53,926 nucleotides of DNA from Brumimicrobium sp035497735 (lineage in GTDB: Bacteria > Bacteroidota > Bacteroidia > Flavobacteriales_D > Crocinitomicaceae), in NCBI GenBank assembly GCA_035497735.1, contig DATJCX010000002.1, positions 1 to 53,926 on the forward strand, read 5' to 3'. The notes beneath the pieces were generated by a model that ran no database searches, was not told where the DNA came from, and was given only the letters and a program-made list of their open reading frames with translations. Position numbers and translations under genes: made by a program. The stretch's first letter is position 1; each line of letters opens with the position of its first letter. Positions 1 through 7,193 of the stretch are shown one piece after another.

Positions 1-243
1 CTTCTGTTCTTCTCGTGTAACGCTTCTTTTTCTTCTTCTGTTTTAACTTTATTAATTTCAGCATTGCTGTACTTTAAACGTGACAATCCATATCCTTTTC
101 CTGAGATACGGCTCTTGTCAATTCCTTTTGATATAATGTAATTCGCTGAGGCTTTTGCACGCTTATCGGATAATGTTCTGTTGTATGCTGCAGAACCACG
201 ACTATCCGTGTGCGAACCTAATTCGATTATCATTCCAGGGTTA
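1..243 (-). CDS. OmpA-family C-terminal domain, fragment (runs off the left edge)
   Basis: Minus-strand translation from about 243 to 1 reads a typical OmpA peptidoglycan-binding domain: NPGMIIEL, then SHTDSRGS, then a helix with DKRAKASANYI, then GKGYGLSRL and a charged helix. These are the diaminopimelate-binding loop and helices that anchor outer-membrane proteins to peptidoglycan. The 3' end lies outside the window. The 5' end is abnormal: recognisable homology begins only at the NPGM strand, and immediately upstream the same frame becomes nonsense with several stops, while a glycine-rich protein is encoded in another frame. No start codon or signal peptide belongs to this fragment. It is therefore either the tail of a chimeric or frameshifted gene, a decayed gene, or an assembly join. 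A close relative of this domain sits at the end of the protein encoded at 26291-28378. Confidence 0.75.
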
Positions 244-806
244 TACCAGCAACCCCACTTCCTGCGGCTCCACCTGCCAAACCTGTGCTTCCGTCACCTC
301 CTGCACCTAATGAATTTGCGGCACCTCCACCACTACCAGACTTTCTAGAACTTGCACCTTGACCGTTCCCACCATTACCTCCTGAAAAACTTATTACTCC
401 AGCTCCAGTACTTGCAGCACCACCAGCGCCACCAACACCATGTTTGGTATTTCCTCCTTTAGAACCTCCGTTAGCTACAATACTCACCGGGTCCTGAAAC
501 GAATGAGTTACCTCCATCGGAATTACTTCCACCACCAACACCAACAGAAACCGCATAGCTTTCACCATTAGAGACTGGAATCGTAAGGCTCGCATAAGCG
601 CCACCTCCTCCACCTGCTCCCCAAGCTTCAACAGTAAAACTAGAAACACCAGCAGGAACAACATAAACCCCGTCTGAAGTATGGTTCCCACATAACTCTT
701 GGCCGGAACTTGTAAAACTAAAAATCACCATAAAAGCAACAACAATTGCCATATATGAATTAGAGTTAAACATGTATGATTTTGTTTTATAAAATAGAGT
801 TATCAT
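230..806 (-). pseudogene. Glycine-rich secreted protein, frameshifted
   Basis: The minus strand begins with a hydrophobic signal-like segment (MAIVVAFMVIFSF; the start may be at 806 or, more likely, at 773) followed by a VPAGVSSFTVEAWGAGGGGG motif, the usual opening of glycine-rich domains in secreted Bacteroidota proteins. That frame stops at 471. The glycine-rich sequence continues without loss of character in a second frame from about 490 to 232 (VANGGSKGGN, GGNGGNGQG and similar), so one indel near 485-492, in the sequence read on the minus strand as GGTGAGTATT, separates the two halves. Removing one base there gives a continuous glycine-rich reading. The second frame then ends at 230, exactly where an OmpA fragment starts in the first frame. 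There is no homopolymer at the shift that would suggest phase variation. Function unknown; probably cell-surface if intact. Confidence 0.6.
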
Positions 807-990
807 AAGTTGAATTAGTTAAAATTATTAGTAATTTATTCATAAGTTATACCTGAGTAGATAAATTGTGTAGACTCATCATAAGTATAGTTGTTTTTAG
901 TTTCATTAAGTATGAAATAAATGTAGAAATAAAGCCGATTACATAATCAATATTGTTACAAGCGGGAAATATTAAATTTAAGCGCACAAA

Positions 991-1017
991 AAAAGACCGT
1001 ATATTCTACGGTCTTTT
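991..1017 (-). terminator. Rho-independent terminator of the atp operon
   Basis: A perfect 11-bp stem (AAAAGACCGTA at 991-1001 with TACGGTCTTTT at 1007-1017) closes a 5-nt loop. On the minus strand it is followed by a run of T. It lies about 30 nt past the atpG stop codon and ends the atpBEFHAG transcript. Confidence 0.9.
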
Positions 1018-1045
1018 AAAAATTAAATATCTAAGGACGAATTAA

Positions 1046-1921
1046 TTACCCATTCATTGCTTCAGCTCCACCAACGATTTCAAGAATCTCGTTAGTAATT
1101 GCAGCTTGACGCGCTTTGTTGTATTCTAATGTTAGAGAACGCTTTAATTCAGAGGCGTTATCTGTAGCTTTATGCATCGCAGTCATTCTTGCTCCATGTT
1201 CAGAAGCTTGAGAGTCTAATACTGCTTTGTATAATTGTAGCTTTAATGATTTAGGTAGAATATTATTAATGATTTCTTCTTTAGAAGGCTCAAAAATATA
1301 ATCACCTACTTCTTTATTTCCTTCGTCAGCAACAGAAACAATTGGTAACATTTGTTCTGATTGCGTATATTGTACAGCTGCGTTTTTAAACTCATTGTAT
1401 ACAATTACAACTTCATCATATTTTTTATTGATAAAGCTATCCATTGCATATTGAGCATATTCCGAAACATGTTCAAAAGTCAAATCATCAAACAATGCTG
1501 ACGGGCCTGATAAACCTTCGGCTCTTTTATTTAGACCAGTAGATTTTAAAGCATCATCAACTTTTTTACCTAAGGTAAGGACTTCAATGTTTTTTCCATT
1601 GTAAACATTACCTATTAATTCTTTAACGCGTTTGATAACGTTATTGTTGAAAGCACCACACAAACCTCTGTTAGAAGAGATACCGATAATTAATACATTA
1701 TTAACTTCACGTTGCTCGGCATATCCATTTTCAGAAAGGTCTAAAGTAGCACTTACGTTTTCAAGAATTTCTTGAGTTTTATTAGCGTAAGGGCGCAATT
1801 GTGTAATCGCATCAGTTGCTCTCTTCAATTTGGCAGCAGAAACAAGCTTCATAGCTTGTGTAATCTGCATCGTTGAAGATACTGAAGTAATACGAGTTTT
1901 AATTTCCTTTAAATTTGCCAT
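1046..1921 (-). CDS. atpG: F0F1 ATP synthase subunit gamma
   Basis: The 291-residue product is the central rotor shaft of F1, whose rotation couples proton flow to ATP formation in the alpha/beta hexamer at the cytoplasmic membrane. The N-terminal helix carries the family pattern (IKTRITSVSSTMQITQAMKL) and the C-terminal helix the matching coiled-coil partner (RMTAMHKATDNASELKR then YNKARQAAITNEILEIVGGA). Length matches the family. It is the last gene of the atpBEFHAG cluster, 69 nt after atpA, and is followed by a strong terminator. The beta and epsilon subunit genes (atpD, atpC) are not next to it, as is usual in Flavobacteriia, where they form a separate locus. Confidence 0.98.
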   Translation of the reverse strand: MANLKEIKTRITSVSSTMQITQAMKLVSAAKLKRATDAITQLRPYANKTQEILENVSATLDLSENGYAEQREVNNVLIIGISSNRGLCGAFNNNVIKRVKELIGNVYNGKNIEVLTLGKKVDDALKSTGLNKRAEGLSGPSALFDDLTFEHVSEYAQYAMDSFINKKYDEVVIVYNEFKNAAVQYTQSEQMLPIVSVADEGNKEVGDYIFEPSKEEIINNILPKSLKLQLYKAVLDSQASEHGARMTAMHKATDNASELKRSLTLEYNKARQAAITNEILEIVGGAEAMNG

Positions 1922-1990
1922 TTGGTTAATTGAAAATGGTGAATTAAAATTGGAGCGTAAAATTACACTCCAATCTCAATTCAATATTCA

Positions 1991-3565
1991 TTAATATTTG
2001 CTTGCAATTTCTTTAGCAACTTTAGATAGAACTTCTCTAGCAGTATCAGTGTACTTACCTGCTTTTAATTCATTCATAATATCTTTGTGCTTTGCATCTA
2101 AGTAATCTAGATATTCAGTTTCAAAAGCTTTTACTTTCTCTACTGGAACGTTTTGGATTAATCCATTTGTTCCAACATAAATAATCGCAATTTGACGCTC
2201 AACTGTATACGGGTCTCCCTCATTTTGTTTAAGAATTTCCACGTTACGAATACCTTTATCAAGTACGTTTTTAGTTGCTGCATCAAGGTCTGAACCGAAT
2301 TTAGAGAAAGCCTCTAATTCACGATACTGAGCTTGGTCAAGCTTTAAAGTTCCAGAAACTTTCTTCATTGACTTAATTTGCGCTGAACCTCCAACACGAG
2401 AAACCGAAATACCTACGTTAATTGCTGGACGAATACCTGAGTTAAATAAGTCTGATTCTAAGAAAATCTGACCATCAGTAATTGAAATCACGTTTGTTGG
2501 AATATACGCAGAAACGTCTCCAGCTTGTGTTTCAATGATAGGAAGAGCTGTTAAAGATCCACCTCCTTTTACGATATCTTTAATTGATTCTGGTAAGTCG
2601 TTCATTTGAGAAGCGACAGAATCATCATTAATAATTTTCGCAGCACGCTCTAACAATCTAGAGTGAAGGTAGAAAACGTCTCCTGGGTAAGCCTCACGTC
2701 CTGGAGGACGACGTAATAATAACGACACCTCACGGTAAGCTACCGCTTGTTTAGACAAGTCATCATAAACGATTAACGCTGGACGACCTGTATCACGGAA
2801 GAACTCCCCAATAGCTGCACCAGTCATCGGCGCGAAGTATTGCATTGGAGCTGGATCTGATGCGTTAGCAGCTACAACAGTTGTGTAAGCCATAGCACCA
2901 GCTTCCTCTAATTTCTTAACTATTCCTGCAACAGTTGAACCTTTTTGTCCAATAGCTACATATATACAATATACTGGATTTCCAGCATCGTAAAATTCTT
3001 TTTGATTGATAATCGCGTCAATAGCAACTGTTGTTTTTCCAGTTTGACGGTCACCAATAATTAACTCACGTTGACCTCTTCCAATTGGAATCATCGAGTC
3101 AATCGCTTTAATTCCTGTTTGAAGTGGTTCAGTAACAGGCTCACGGAAAATAACCCCTGGTGCTTTACGCTCCACTGGCATTTCGTATAATTTCCCAGTA
3201 ATTGGTCCTTTACCATCGATAGGCTGACCTAACATGTTTACAACACGTCCAACCATTCCTTCACCTACATTCACAGATGCAATAATACCTAAACGCTTAA
3301 CTGTATCGCCTTCTTTTACTTCAGTAGAAACCCCCATTAGTACAACTCCTACGTTGTCTTCTTCAAGGTTTTGAGCGATTCCTTGTAAACCTCCTTCGAA
3401 TTCAACAAGTTCGCCATACTGAACTCCTCCTAATCCGTAAATACGTGCGATACCATCCCCTACTGAGAGTACGGTACCTACTTCTTGAAGTTCTGCTTCC
3501 GATTTAAAACCTGAAAGCTCTTCTCTTAAGATTGCAGAAACTTCTGCTGGTTTGATATTTGCCAT
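1991..3565 (-). CDS. atpA: F0F1 ATP synthase subunit alpha
   Basis: The 524-residue product is the non-catalytic nucleotide-binding subunit of F1. The P-loop GDRQTGKT is at residues 171-178, preceded by the beta-barrel N-domain and followed by the conserved REAYPGDVFYLHSRLLERAAK segment and an alpha-helical C-terminal domain. The length is normal for alpha subunits. It starts 36 nt after atpH on the same transcript. I see no internal irregularity. The arginine finger region (ISVSRVGGSAQ) is intact, so the protein should assemble with a beta subunit encoded elsewhere in the genome. Confidence 0.99.
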   Translation of the reverse strand: MANIKPAEVSAILREELSGFKSEAELQEVGTVLSVGDGIARIYGLGGVQYGELVEFEGGLQGIAQNLEEDNVGVVLMGVSTEVKEGDTVKRLGIIASVNVGEGMVGRVVNMLGQPIDGKGPITGKLYEMPVERKAPGVIFREPVTEPLQTGIKAIDSMIPIGRGQRELIIGDRQTGKTTVAIDAIINQKEFYDAGNPVYCIYVAIGQKGSTVAGIVKKLEEAGAMAYTTVVAANASDPAPMQYFAPMTGAAIGEFFRDTGRPALIVYDDLSKQAVAYREVSLLLRRPPGREAYPGDVFYLHSRLLERAAKIINDDSVASQMNDLPESIKDIVKGGGSLTALPIIETQAGDVSAYIPTNVISITDGQIFLESDLFNSGIRPAINVGISVSRVGGSAQIKSMKKVSGTLKLDQAQYRELEAFSKFGSDLDAATKNVLDKGIRNVEILKQNEGDPYTVERQIAIIYVGTNGLIQNVPVEKVKAFETEYLDYLDAKHKDIMNELKAGKYTDTAREVLSKVAKEIASKY

Positions 3566-3601
3566 TTTTTTATAAAATATTTAATTGACGACAGTTAATT
3601 C

Positions 3602-4135
3602 TTATCGTACTAAACGTTTTTTCATTTCATTTAACTGATGAGAAATACTTGCGTCAATTCGCATGTCTCCCATTCTAACCACAAAACCACCTATTAATGA
3701 TTCATCAATTGTTTCGGTTAATTCAACTGAACCTCCGATGTGGCTATTTAATTTTGCTAGAATAACATCTCTTACTTTACCATCAATTTTAGTTGCTGAC
3801 GATATAGCAATAGGCATAATCCCACGGATCTTATTCACCTTAGTAATATATTCTTCAGCAATTATAGGTAAGAACATCTCTCTCTTGTTTTTAGTAAGCA
3901 AGTGAATGAATTTAGTTGATAATTCTTGAAAATCACCAAATAATTTATCAAAGATATCCGTTTTCTTATCTACTTTAACCAATGGGTTATTTAATAGAAG
4001 ATGAAAATCTCTATTTTCATTTGTAGTGGTTAATAACCATTTCATGTCGTTCAACACAGCATCCGTAACTTGTCTTTCTTCAGACAACTCAACTAATGAC
4101 TGCGCATAACGACTAGCAATTTTTAACCCTTTCAT
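3602..4135 (-). CDS. atpH: F0F1 ATP synthase subunit delta (OSCP)
   Basis: The 177-residue product matches the peripheral stalk subunit that links the top of F1 to the b subunits. It opens with ASRYAQSLVELSEE, the family N-terminal helix, and closes with the conserved GGFVVRMGDMRIDASISHQLNEMKKRL segment. It follows atpF by only 6 nt and precedes atpA by 36 nt, the standard gene order, so translation is probably coupled with atpF. Delta subunits are poorly conserved in sequence; the assignment rests on the terminal motifs, the length and the operon position together. Confidence 0.95.
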   Translation of the reverse strand: MKGLKIASRYAQSLVELSEERQVTDAVLNDMKWLLTTTNENRDFHLLLNNPLVKVDKKTDIFDKLFGDFQELSTKFIHLLTKNKREMFLPIIAEEYITKVNKIRGIMPIAISSATKIDGKVRDVILAKLNSHIGGSVELTETIDESLIGGFVVRMGDMRIDASISHQLNEMKKRLVR

Positions 4136-4141
4136 CTTTAA

Positions 4142-4636
4142 TTAATTTAAGTTGATGTCATTCGCAAATGATTCAGCCAATTGCGTTTGTTTTTCCTTAG
4201 AAGATAATTCTTCTTTTAATATTTTCTCAGCGATATCGATAGCGATACCTGCTACTTGATTCTTTAAATCAGCAACAGCTGCAGACTTTTCAGCTTGAAT
4301 AGCAACTCTGGCGTTTTCAACAATCTTGTCTGCTTCTTCTTTAGCTTTCACTTTAGCAGCTTCAATCATTTGGCTACTAGTTTCCTTTGCATCTTTGATT
4401 AATTCATCACGCTCGATTCTTGCTTCTTTCAACAAGTTTTGATTTTGAACCTGAAGTTTTTCCATTTCTGCTTTGGTTTTCTTAGCCATATCCAAAGCAT
4501 CCTGAATTTTACCTTCACGAGTATTAACTAGATTCAATAGAGGCTTCCAAACAAATTTAGTTAAAATAAGCATCAAGATCAGAAAGGTTAAACCTGTCCA
4601 AAACATCAATCCAATTTCCGGTGTAATTAAATCCAT
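4142..4636 (-). CDS. atpF: F0F1 ATP synthase subunit b
   Basis: The 164-residue product has a single N-terminal membrane helix (IGLMFWTGLTFLILMLIL, residues about 8-25) with the family KFVWKPLLNLV segment just after it. The rest is a long charged coiled coil rich in Lys, Glu and Ala, typical of the stator stalk. It belongs to the prokaryotic homodimeric type, since only one b gene is present here. It begins 95 nt after atpE, an unusually long gap for this otherwise tight operon, and that gap holds a strong hairpin that may reduce its transcription relative to atpE. Confidence 0.97.
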   Translation of the reverse strand: MDLITPEIGLMFWTGLTFLILMLILTKFVWKPLLNLVNTREGKIQDALDMAKKTKAEMEKLQVQNQNLLKEARIERDELIKDAKETSSQMIEAAKVKAKEEADKIVENARVAIQAEKSAAVADLKNQVAGIAIDIAEKILKEELSSKEKQTQLAESFANDINLN

Positions 4637-4687
4637 CTTCTATTTTTTAAAATTTTAAAATAACCTTATTAATTTTTAAAAAGAAAT

Positions 4688-4725
4688 AAAGTCTCTGTAT
4701 AACCAACCGTTATATCAGAGACTTT
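4688..4725 (-). promoter_or_regulatory. Intergenic hairpin between atpE and atpF (attenuator or processing site)
   Basis: AAAGTCTCTGTATAAC (4688-4703) pairs with GTTATA plus CAGAGACTTT (4709-4714 and 4716-4725), a 16-bp stem with one bulged base and a 5-nt loop. On the operon strand it is followed by a T-rich stretch (ATTTCTTTTT), so it could terminate part of the transcripts after atpE or protect the 3' end of an atpBE mRNA. The complex needs about ten c subunits per two b subunits, so uneven expression across this point would make sense. The opposite strand also shows a T run after the stem. Confidence 0.65.
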
Positions 4726-4731
4726 GTTTTT

Positions 4732-4944
4732 TTAGTTTTTCAACAATCCAACTACAATACCGAATAATGCAGCACCCTCAATAAGAGCAGCTGAAATAAT
4801 CATAGCAGTTTGAATTTTTGATGCAGCTTCTGGTTGGCGAGCCATAGCGTCCATTGCTGAACTACCAATCTTACCAATACCTAATCCTGCTCCTAATACA
4901 GCGATTCCTGCTGCGATAGCAGCTAATCCTCCAGTTATACCCAT
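4732..4944 (-). CDS. atpE: F0F1 ATP synthase subunit c
   Basis: The 70-residue product is the proteolipid of the rotor ring: two hydrophobic helices joined by the polar loop ARQPE (residues 35-39). The ion-carrying acid is Glu56 in the second helix. The first helix has the glycine-rich GAGLGIGKIG pattern needed for tight ring packing. Glu56 is followed by Gly rather than Ser or Thr and the first helix lacks the glutamine used in sodium-binding rings, so proton coupling is the better guess. It follows atpB by 27 nt and is separated from atpF by a hairpin-bearing 95-nt gap. Confidence 0.97.
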   Translation of the reverse strand: MGITGGLAAIAAGIAVLGAGLGIGKIGSSAMDAMARQPEAASKIQTAMIISAALIEGAALFGIVVGLLKN

Positions 4945-4971
4945 TTTATGTTTATTTTATAAGGTTACAAA

Positions 4972-6090
4972 TTAATCATGTTCGACTGCAACTGCTTCTC
5001 CGATGAAAAGCGCAGACAACATTGTGAAAATAAATGCTTGTAAGAAAGCAACTAACAATTTCAATACATAGATAAACAATGACATTGGAATTGAAAGTCC
5101 TGCCCAACCAGCATTACCAAAAGTAAAAATAATCCCTGTTAACGACAATAGAATAATGTGCCCTGCTGTCATATTCGCAAACAAACGAACTGTTAATGCG
5201 AAAGGTTTTGCAATTACTCCAATAATTTCTACAGGAATCATAATCACTAACAAAGGCCAAGGAACTCCCGGCATTGCAAATATATGTTTCCAGTAGTTTC
5301 TTTTTCCAGAGAAAAGAGTAAAAATTAAAGTGAAAAGCGCTAATGTCAAGGTAAAACTAATGTTACCCGTTAAGTTCGCTCCTCCAGGAAAGAAAGGAAC
5401 TAGTCCTAACATATTTCCTAACCATATAAAGAAGAATGCAGTCAACAAGTAAGGCATAAACTTTTGGTAACTTGCCTCACCAATATTCACTCTTGCGATA
5501 TCATCACGAACAAAAACAACAATTGGCTCAAAAAACTTTGCAATTCCTTTCGGTGCACCAGCTTCTTTTCCGTAAGACTTAACTGTTGCAAACATAATAA
5601 GCGCCATAATCAAAGCCGTAAAAAGCAATGTAAATACGTTCTTTGTGATTGAGAAATCCAGTGGTCGAGTATTAGAAACAACCCCAGCCTCAGCAAAATC
5701 TAATGCTCCAGCTTCATTTAATTTGTATATCTTTCCATGATACAAACCATAGCCTAATTCTTCATTCGCTAAATAAGATTCTACCGTACTATCTGCTAAC
5801 TCAACCGTTTTAGTCTCTCCCTCATGATACAATCTTTTAGATGAAAACACCTGCAAACCATTATCGATTAAGATAACTGGTAAAGGAATTGACACAGGCT
5901 TATAATTACCCTCCTCATCTTTAATGTCTATAATATGAAAATCATGAGCGTCTTTAATGTGGTGCATAATGACTTCAGTCATGTCCACACCTACTTTTTC
6001 TTCAGATTCTTGCGCAAATACTGATTGAGTCATTAAGAATACTGCTACCAATAAAAATCCTCTAAGCGTTGTCTTTAACATTGTTTTCAC
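4972..6090 (-). CDS. atpB: F0F1 ATP synthase subunit a, with signal peptide and periplasmic N-domain
   Basis: The 372-residue product is longer than the roughly 270 residues of the E. coli protein. The extra part is an N-terminal signal peptide (LRGFLLVAVFLMTQSVFA) followed by about 110 polar residues likely to lie in the periplasm, a form common in Bacteroidota. The membrane part carries the essential arginine in LTVRLFANMTAGHI, which faces Glu56 of subunit c and forms the half-channels for protons. It is the first gene of the operon. No atpI or atpZ lies directly upstream; instead there is a 285-nt divergent spacer with a TATCTTTG -7 box. Confidence 0.97.
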   Translation of the reverse strand: MKTMLKTTLRGFLLVAVFLMTQSVFAQESEEKVGVDMTEVIMHHIKDAHDFHIIDIKDEEGNYKPVSIPLPVILIDNGLQVFSSKRLYHEGETKTVELADSTVESYLANEELGYGLYHGKIYKLNEAGALDFAEAGVVSNTRPLDFSITKNVFTLLFTALIMALIMFATVKSYGKEAGAPKGIAKFFEPIVVFVRDDIARVNIGEASYQKFMPYLLTAFFFIWLGNMLGLVPFFPGGANLTGNISFTLTLALFTLIFTLFSGKRNYWKHIFAMPGVPWPLLVIMIPVEIIGVIAKPFALTVRLFANMTAGHIILLSLTGIIFTFGNAGWAGLSIPMSLFIYVLKLLVAFLQAFIFTMLSALFIGEAVAVEHD

Positions 6091-6125
6091 TTTAAAAATG
6101 AATTTCTTTTATCCAAATTTGAGCG

Positions 6126-6133
6126 CAAAGATA
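6126..6133 (-). promoter_or_regulatory. -7 promoter box of the atp operon
   Basis: Minus-strand TATCTTTG fits the Bacteroidota -7 consensus TAnnTTTG and lies about 36 nt upstream of the atpB start. I do not see a clear TTTG -33 box at 19-21 nt upstream, so only half of the promoter is supported. Confidence 0.6.
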
Positions 6134-6333
6134 CTTAAACTTTTTTAAAGTACAGCATTTTTTAAACTGTTTTGATTTACTTATCCGTTTTTAACATATT
6201 AAACACTGACTATCAATAGATTTACGTTTTTTATAATTCCTGAATTTTTATTCCTAACACATCAGATAAATAGCTCCTTTATTATACTATATAGATATAC
6301 TTTATTCATTTTAAAATTTACAAAATATTGTTA

Positions 6334-6341
6334 TATCTTTG
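6334..6341 (+). promoter_or_regulatory. -7 promoter box of the small Cys-containing membrane protein gene
   Basis: TATCTTTG matches TAnnTTTG and lies 34 nt before the ATG at 6376. The longer possible reading from 6328 would start inside this box, which argues for 6376 as the true start. The 6091-6375 spacer between the divergent genes is otherwise AT-rich and holds nothing else I recognise. Confidence 0.6.
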
Positions 6342-6375
6342 CAGCATTACAATATGTAGTTTAAAAACAATCATC

Positions 6376-6639
6376 ATGAGAAAATACATTCCATACCTTG
6401 TACTTGTAATAGTGTTCATATTTCTTTTTTCTCCAGACTTATCTGCCCAATGCTCTCAATGTAAATTGCTAGCGGATCAAGGAGGAAATGCCATTGATGA
6501 TAAAATTCTAGAACATGGAAATAGAAATAATATAAATGCTGCGATACTGTACATCATGTCTGCACCATACATTTTACTTGCTTTGGCTGCTTTTATTTTA
6601 AGAAAGAGAATTAAAGCAACCTTCTCAAAGATGTTTTAA
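6376..6639 (+). CDS. Small exported or membrane protein with CxxC motif, unknown function
   Basis: The product from the chosen ATG is 87 residues. It has a signal peptide or first membrane helix (YLVLVIVFIFLFSPDLSAQ), then a CSQCKLLADQGG segment with two cysteines separated by two residues just after the presumed cleavage site, then a second hydrophobic helix (ILYIMSAPYILLALAAFIL) and a basic tail. Small Bacteroidota proteins of this layout (signal, CxxC, membrane anchor) are common but uncharacterised. The CxxC placed at the mature N-terminus could bind a metal or be redox-active; that is inference. It is transcribed divergently from the atp operon and stands alone. Confidence 0.7.
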   Translation: MRKYIPYLVLVIVFIFLFSPDLSAQCSQCKLLADQGGNAIDDKILEHGNRNNINAAILYIMSAPYILLALAAFILRKRIKATFSKMF

Positions 6640-6681
6640 ATTAAAGGTATATAAGAAAAGCAAGGGTAAACAGTTGAACTT

Positions 6682-7032
6682 TTATGCATTTTTAAAAGCA
6701 AGTAAACGCTTTTTTATACCTTCAAGCTTTTCAACAACTTCGCGACTTACATCTGAAGACAATGTAGGTTCATCAATTTGAATGTCGCCCCCCTTCAGGG
6801 CCTTTTTAGCACCTTCCAGCGTATGACCGTTGATTTTCACTAATTGATATATCTTTTGAATTTCAGCAATACTATCTGGCGAGAACAAACGGTTCCCTTT
6901 CTTATTCTTTTTTGGCTTGATTGAAGGGAATTCTTTTTCCCAAAAACGAATTAAAGAAGTGTTTACGTCAAACATCTCAGCAACTTCGCCAATGGAATAA
7001 TATAGTTTTGTTAACTCAGAAATATTTATCAT
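6682..7032 (-). CDS. MerR-family transcriptional regulator
   Basis: The 116-residue product begins with a winged-helix MerR DNA-binding domain: YYSIGEVAEMFDVNTSLIRFWEKEF is the helix-turn-helix, followed by the wing (NKKGNRLFSPDSI) and the helix ending in GHTLEGAKKAL. The C-terminal 40 residues form a short charged helix, probably for dimerisation; there is no cysteine cluster, so it is not a metal or redox sensor of the classic type. Stand-alone MerR genes of this size are conserved in Flavobacteriia but their targets are unknown to me. It is convergent with the small Cys-containing gene and divergent from the GNAT-nitrilase gene. Confidence 0.85.
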   Translation of the reverse strand: MINISELTKLYYSIGEVAEMFDVNTSLIRFWEKEFPSIKPKKNKKGNRLFSPDSIAEIQKIYQLVKINGHTLEGAKKALKGGDIQIDEPTLSSDVSREVVEKLEGIKKRLLAFKNA

Positions 7033-7193
7033 AATATCAATTCAGTTGGACTAAATTAGTAAAAAAACATCACTTCAAATCAATCTCCTTAATAATTCTA
7101 CAAAAACCTGCTAAAATTTAAAAAGATTAACATTCAACGCATAAGATGCCTAATGTTATTTATATATATTTAAACTTGTGAAAAAATAGATGC

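Noticed and set aside
230..806. Programmed frameshift or phase variation in the glycine-rich gene
   Set aside because: There is no slippery homopolymer or short tandem repeat at the shift, and a second discontinuity follows at the OmpA junction.
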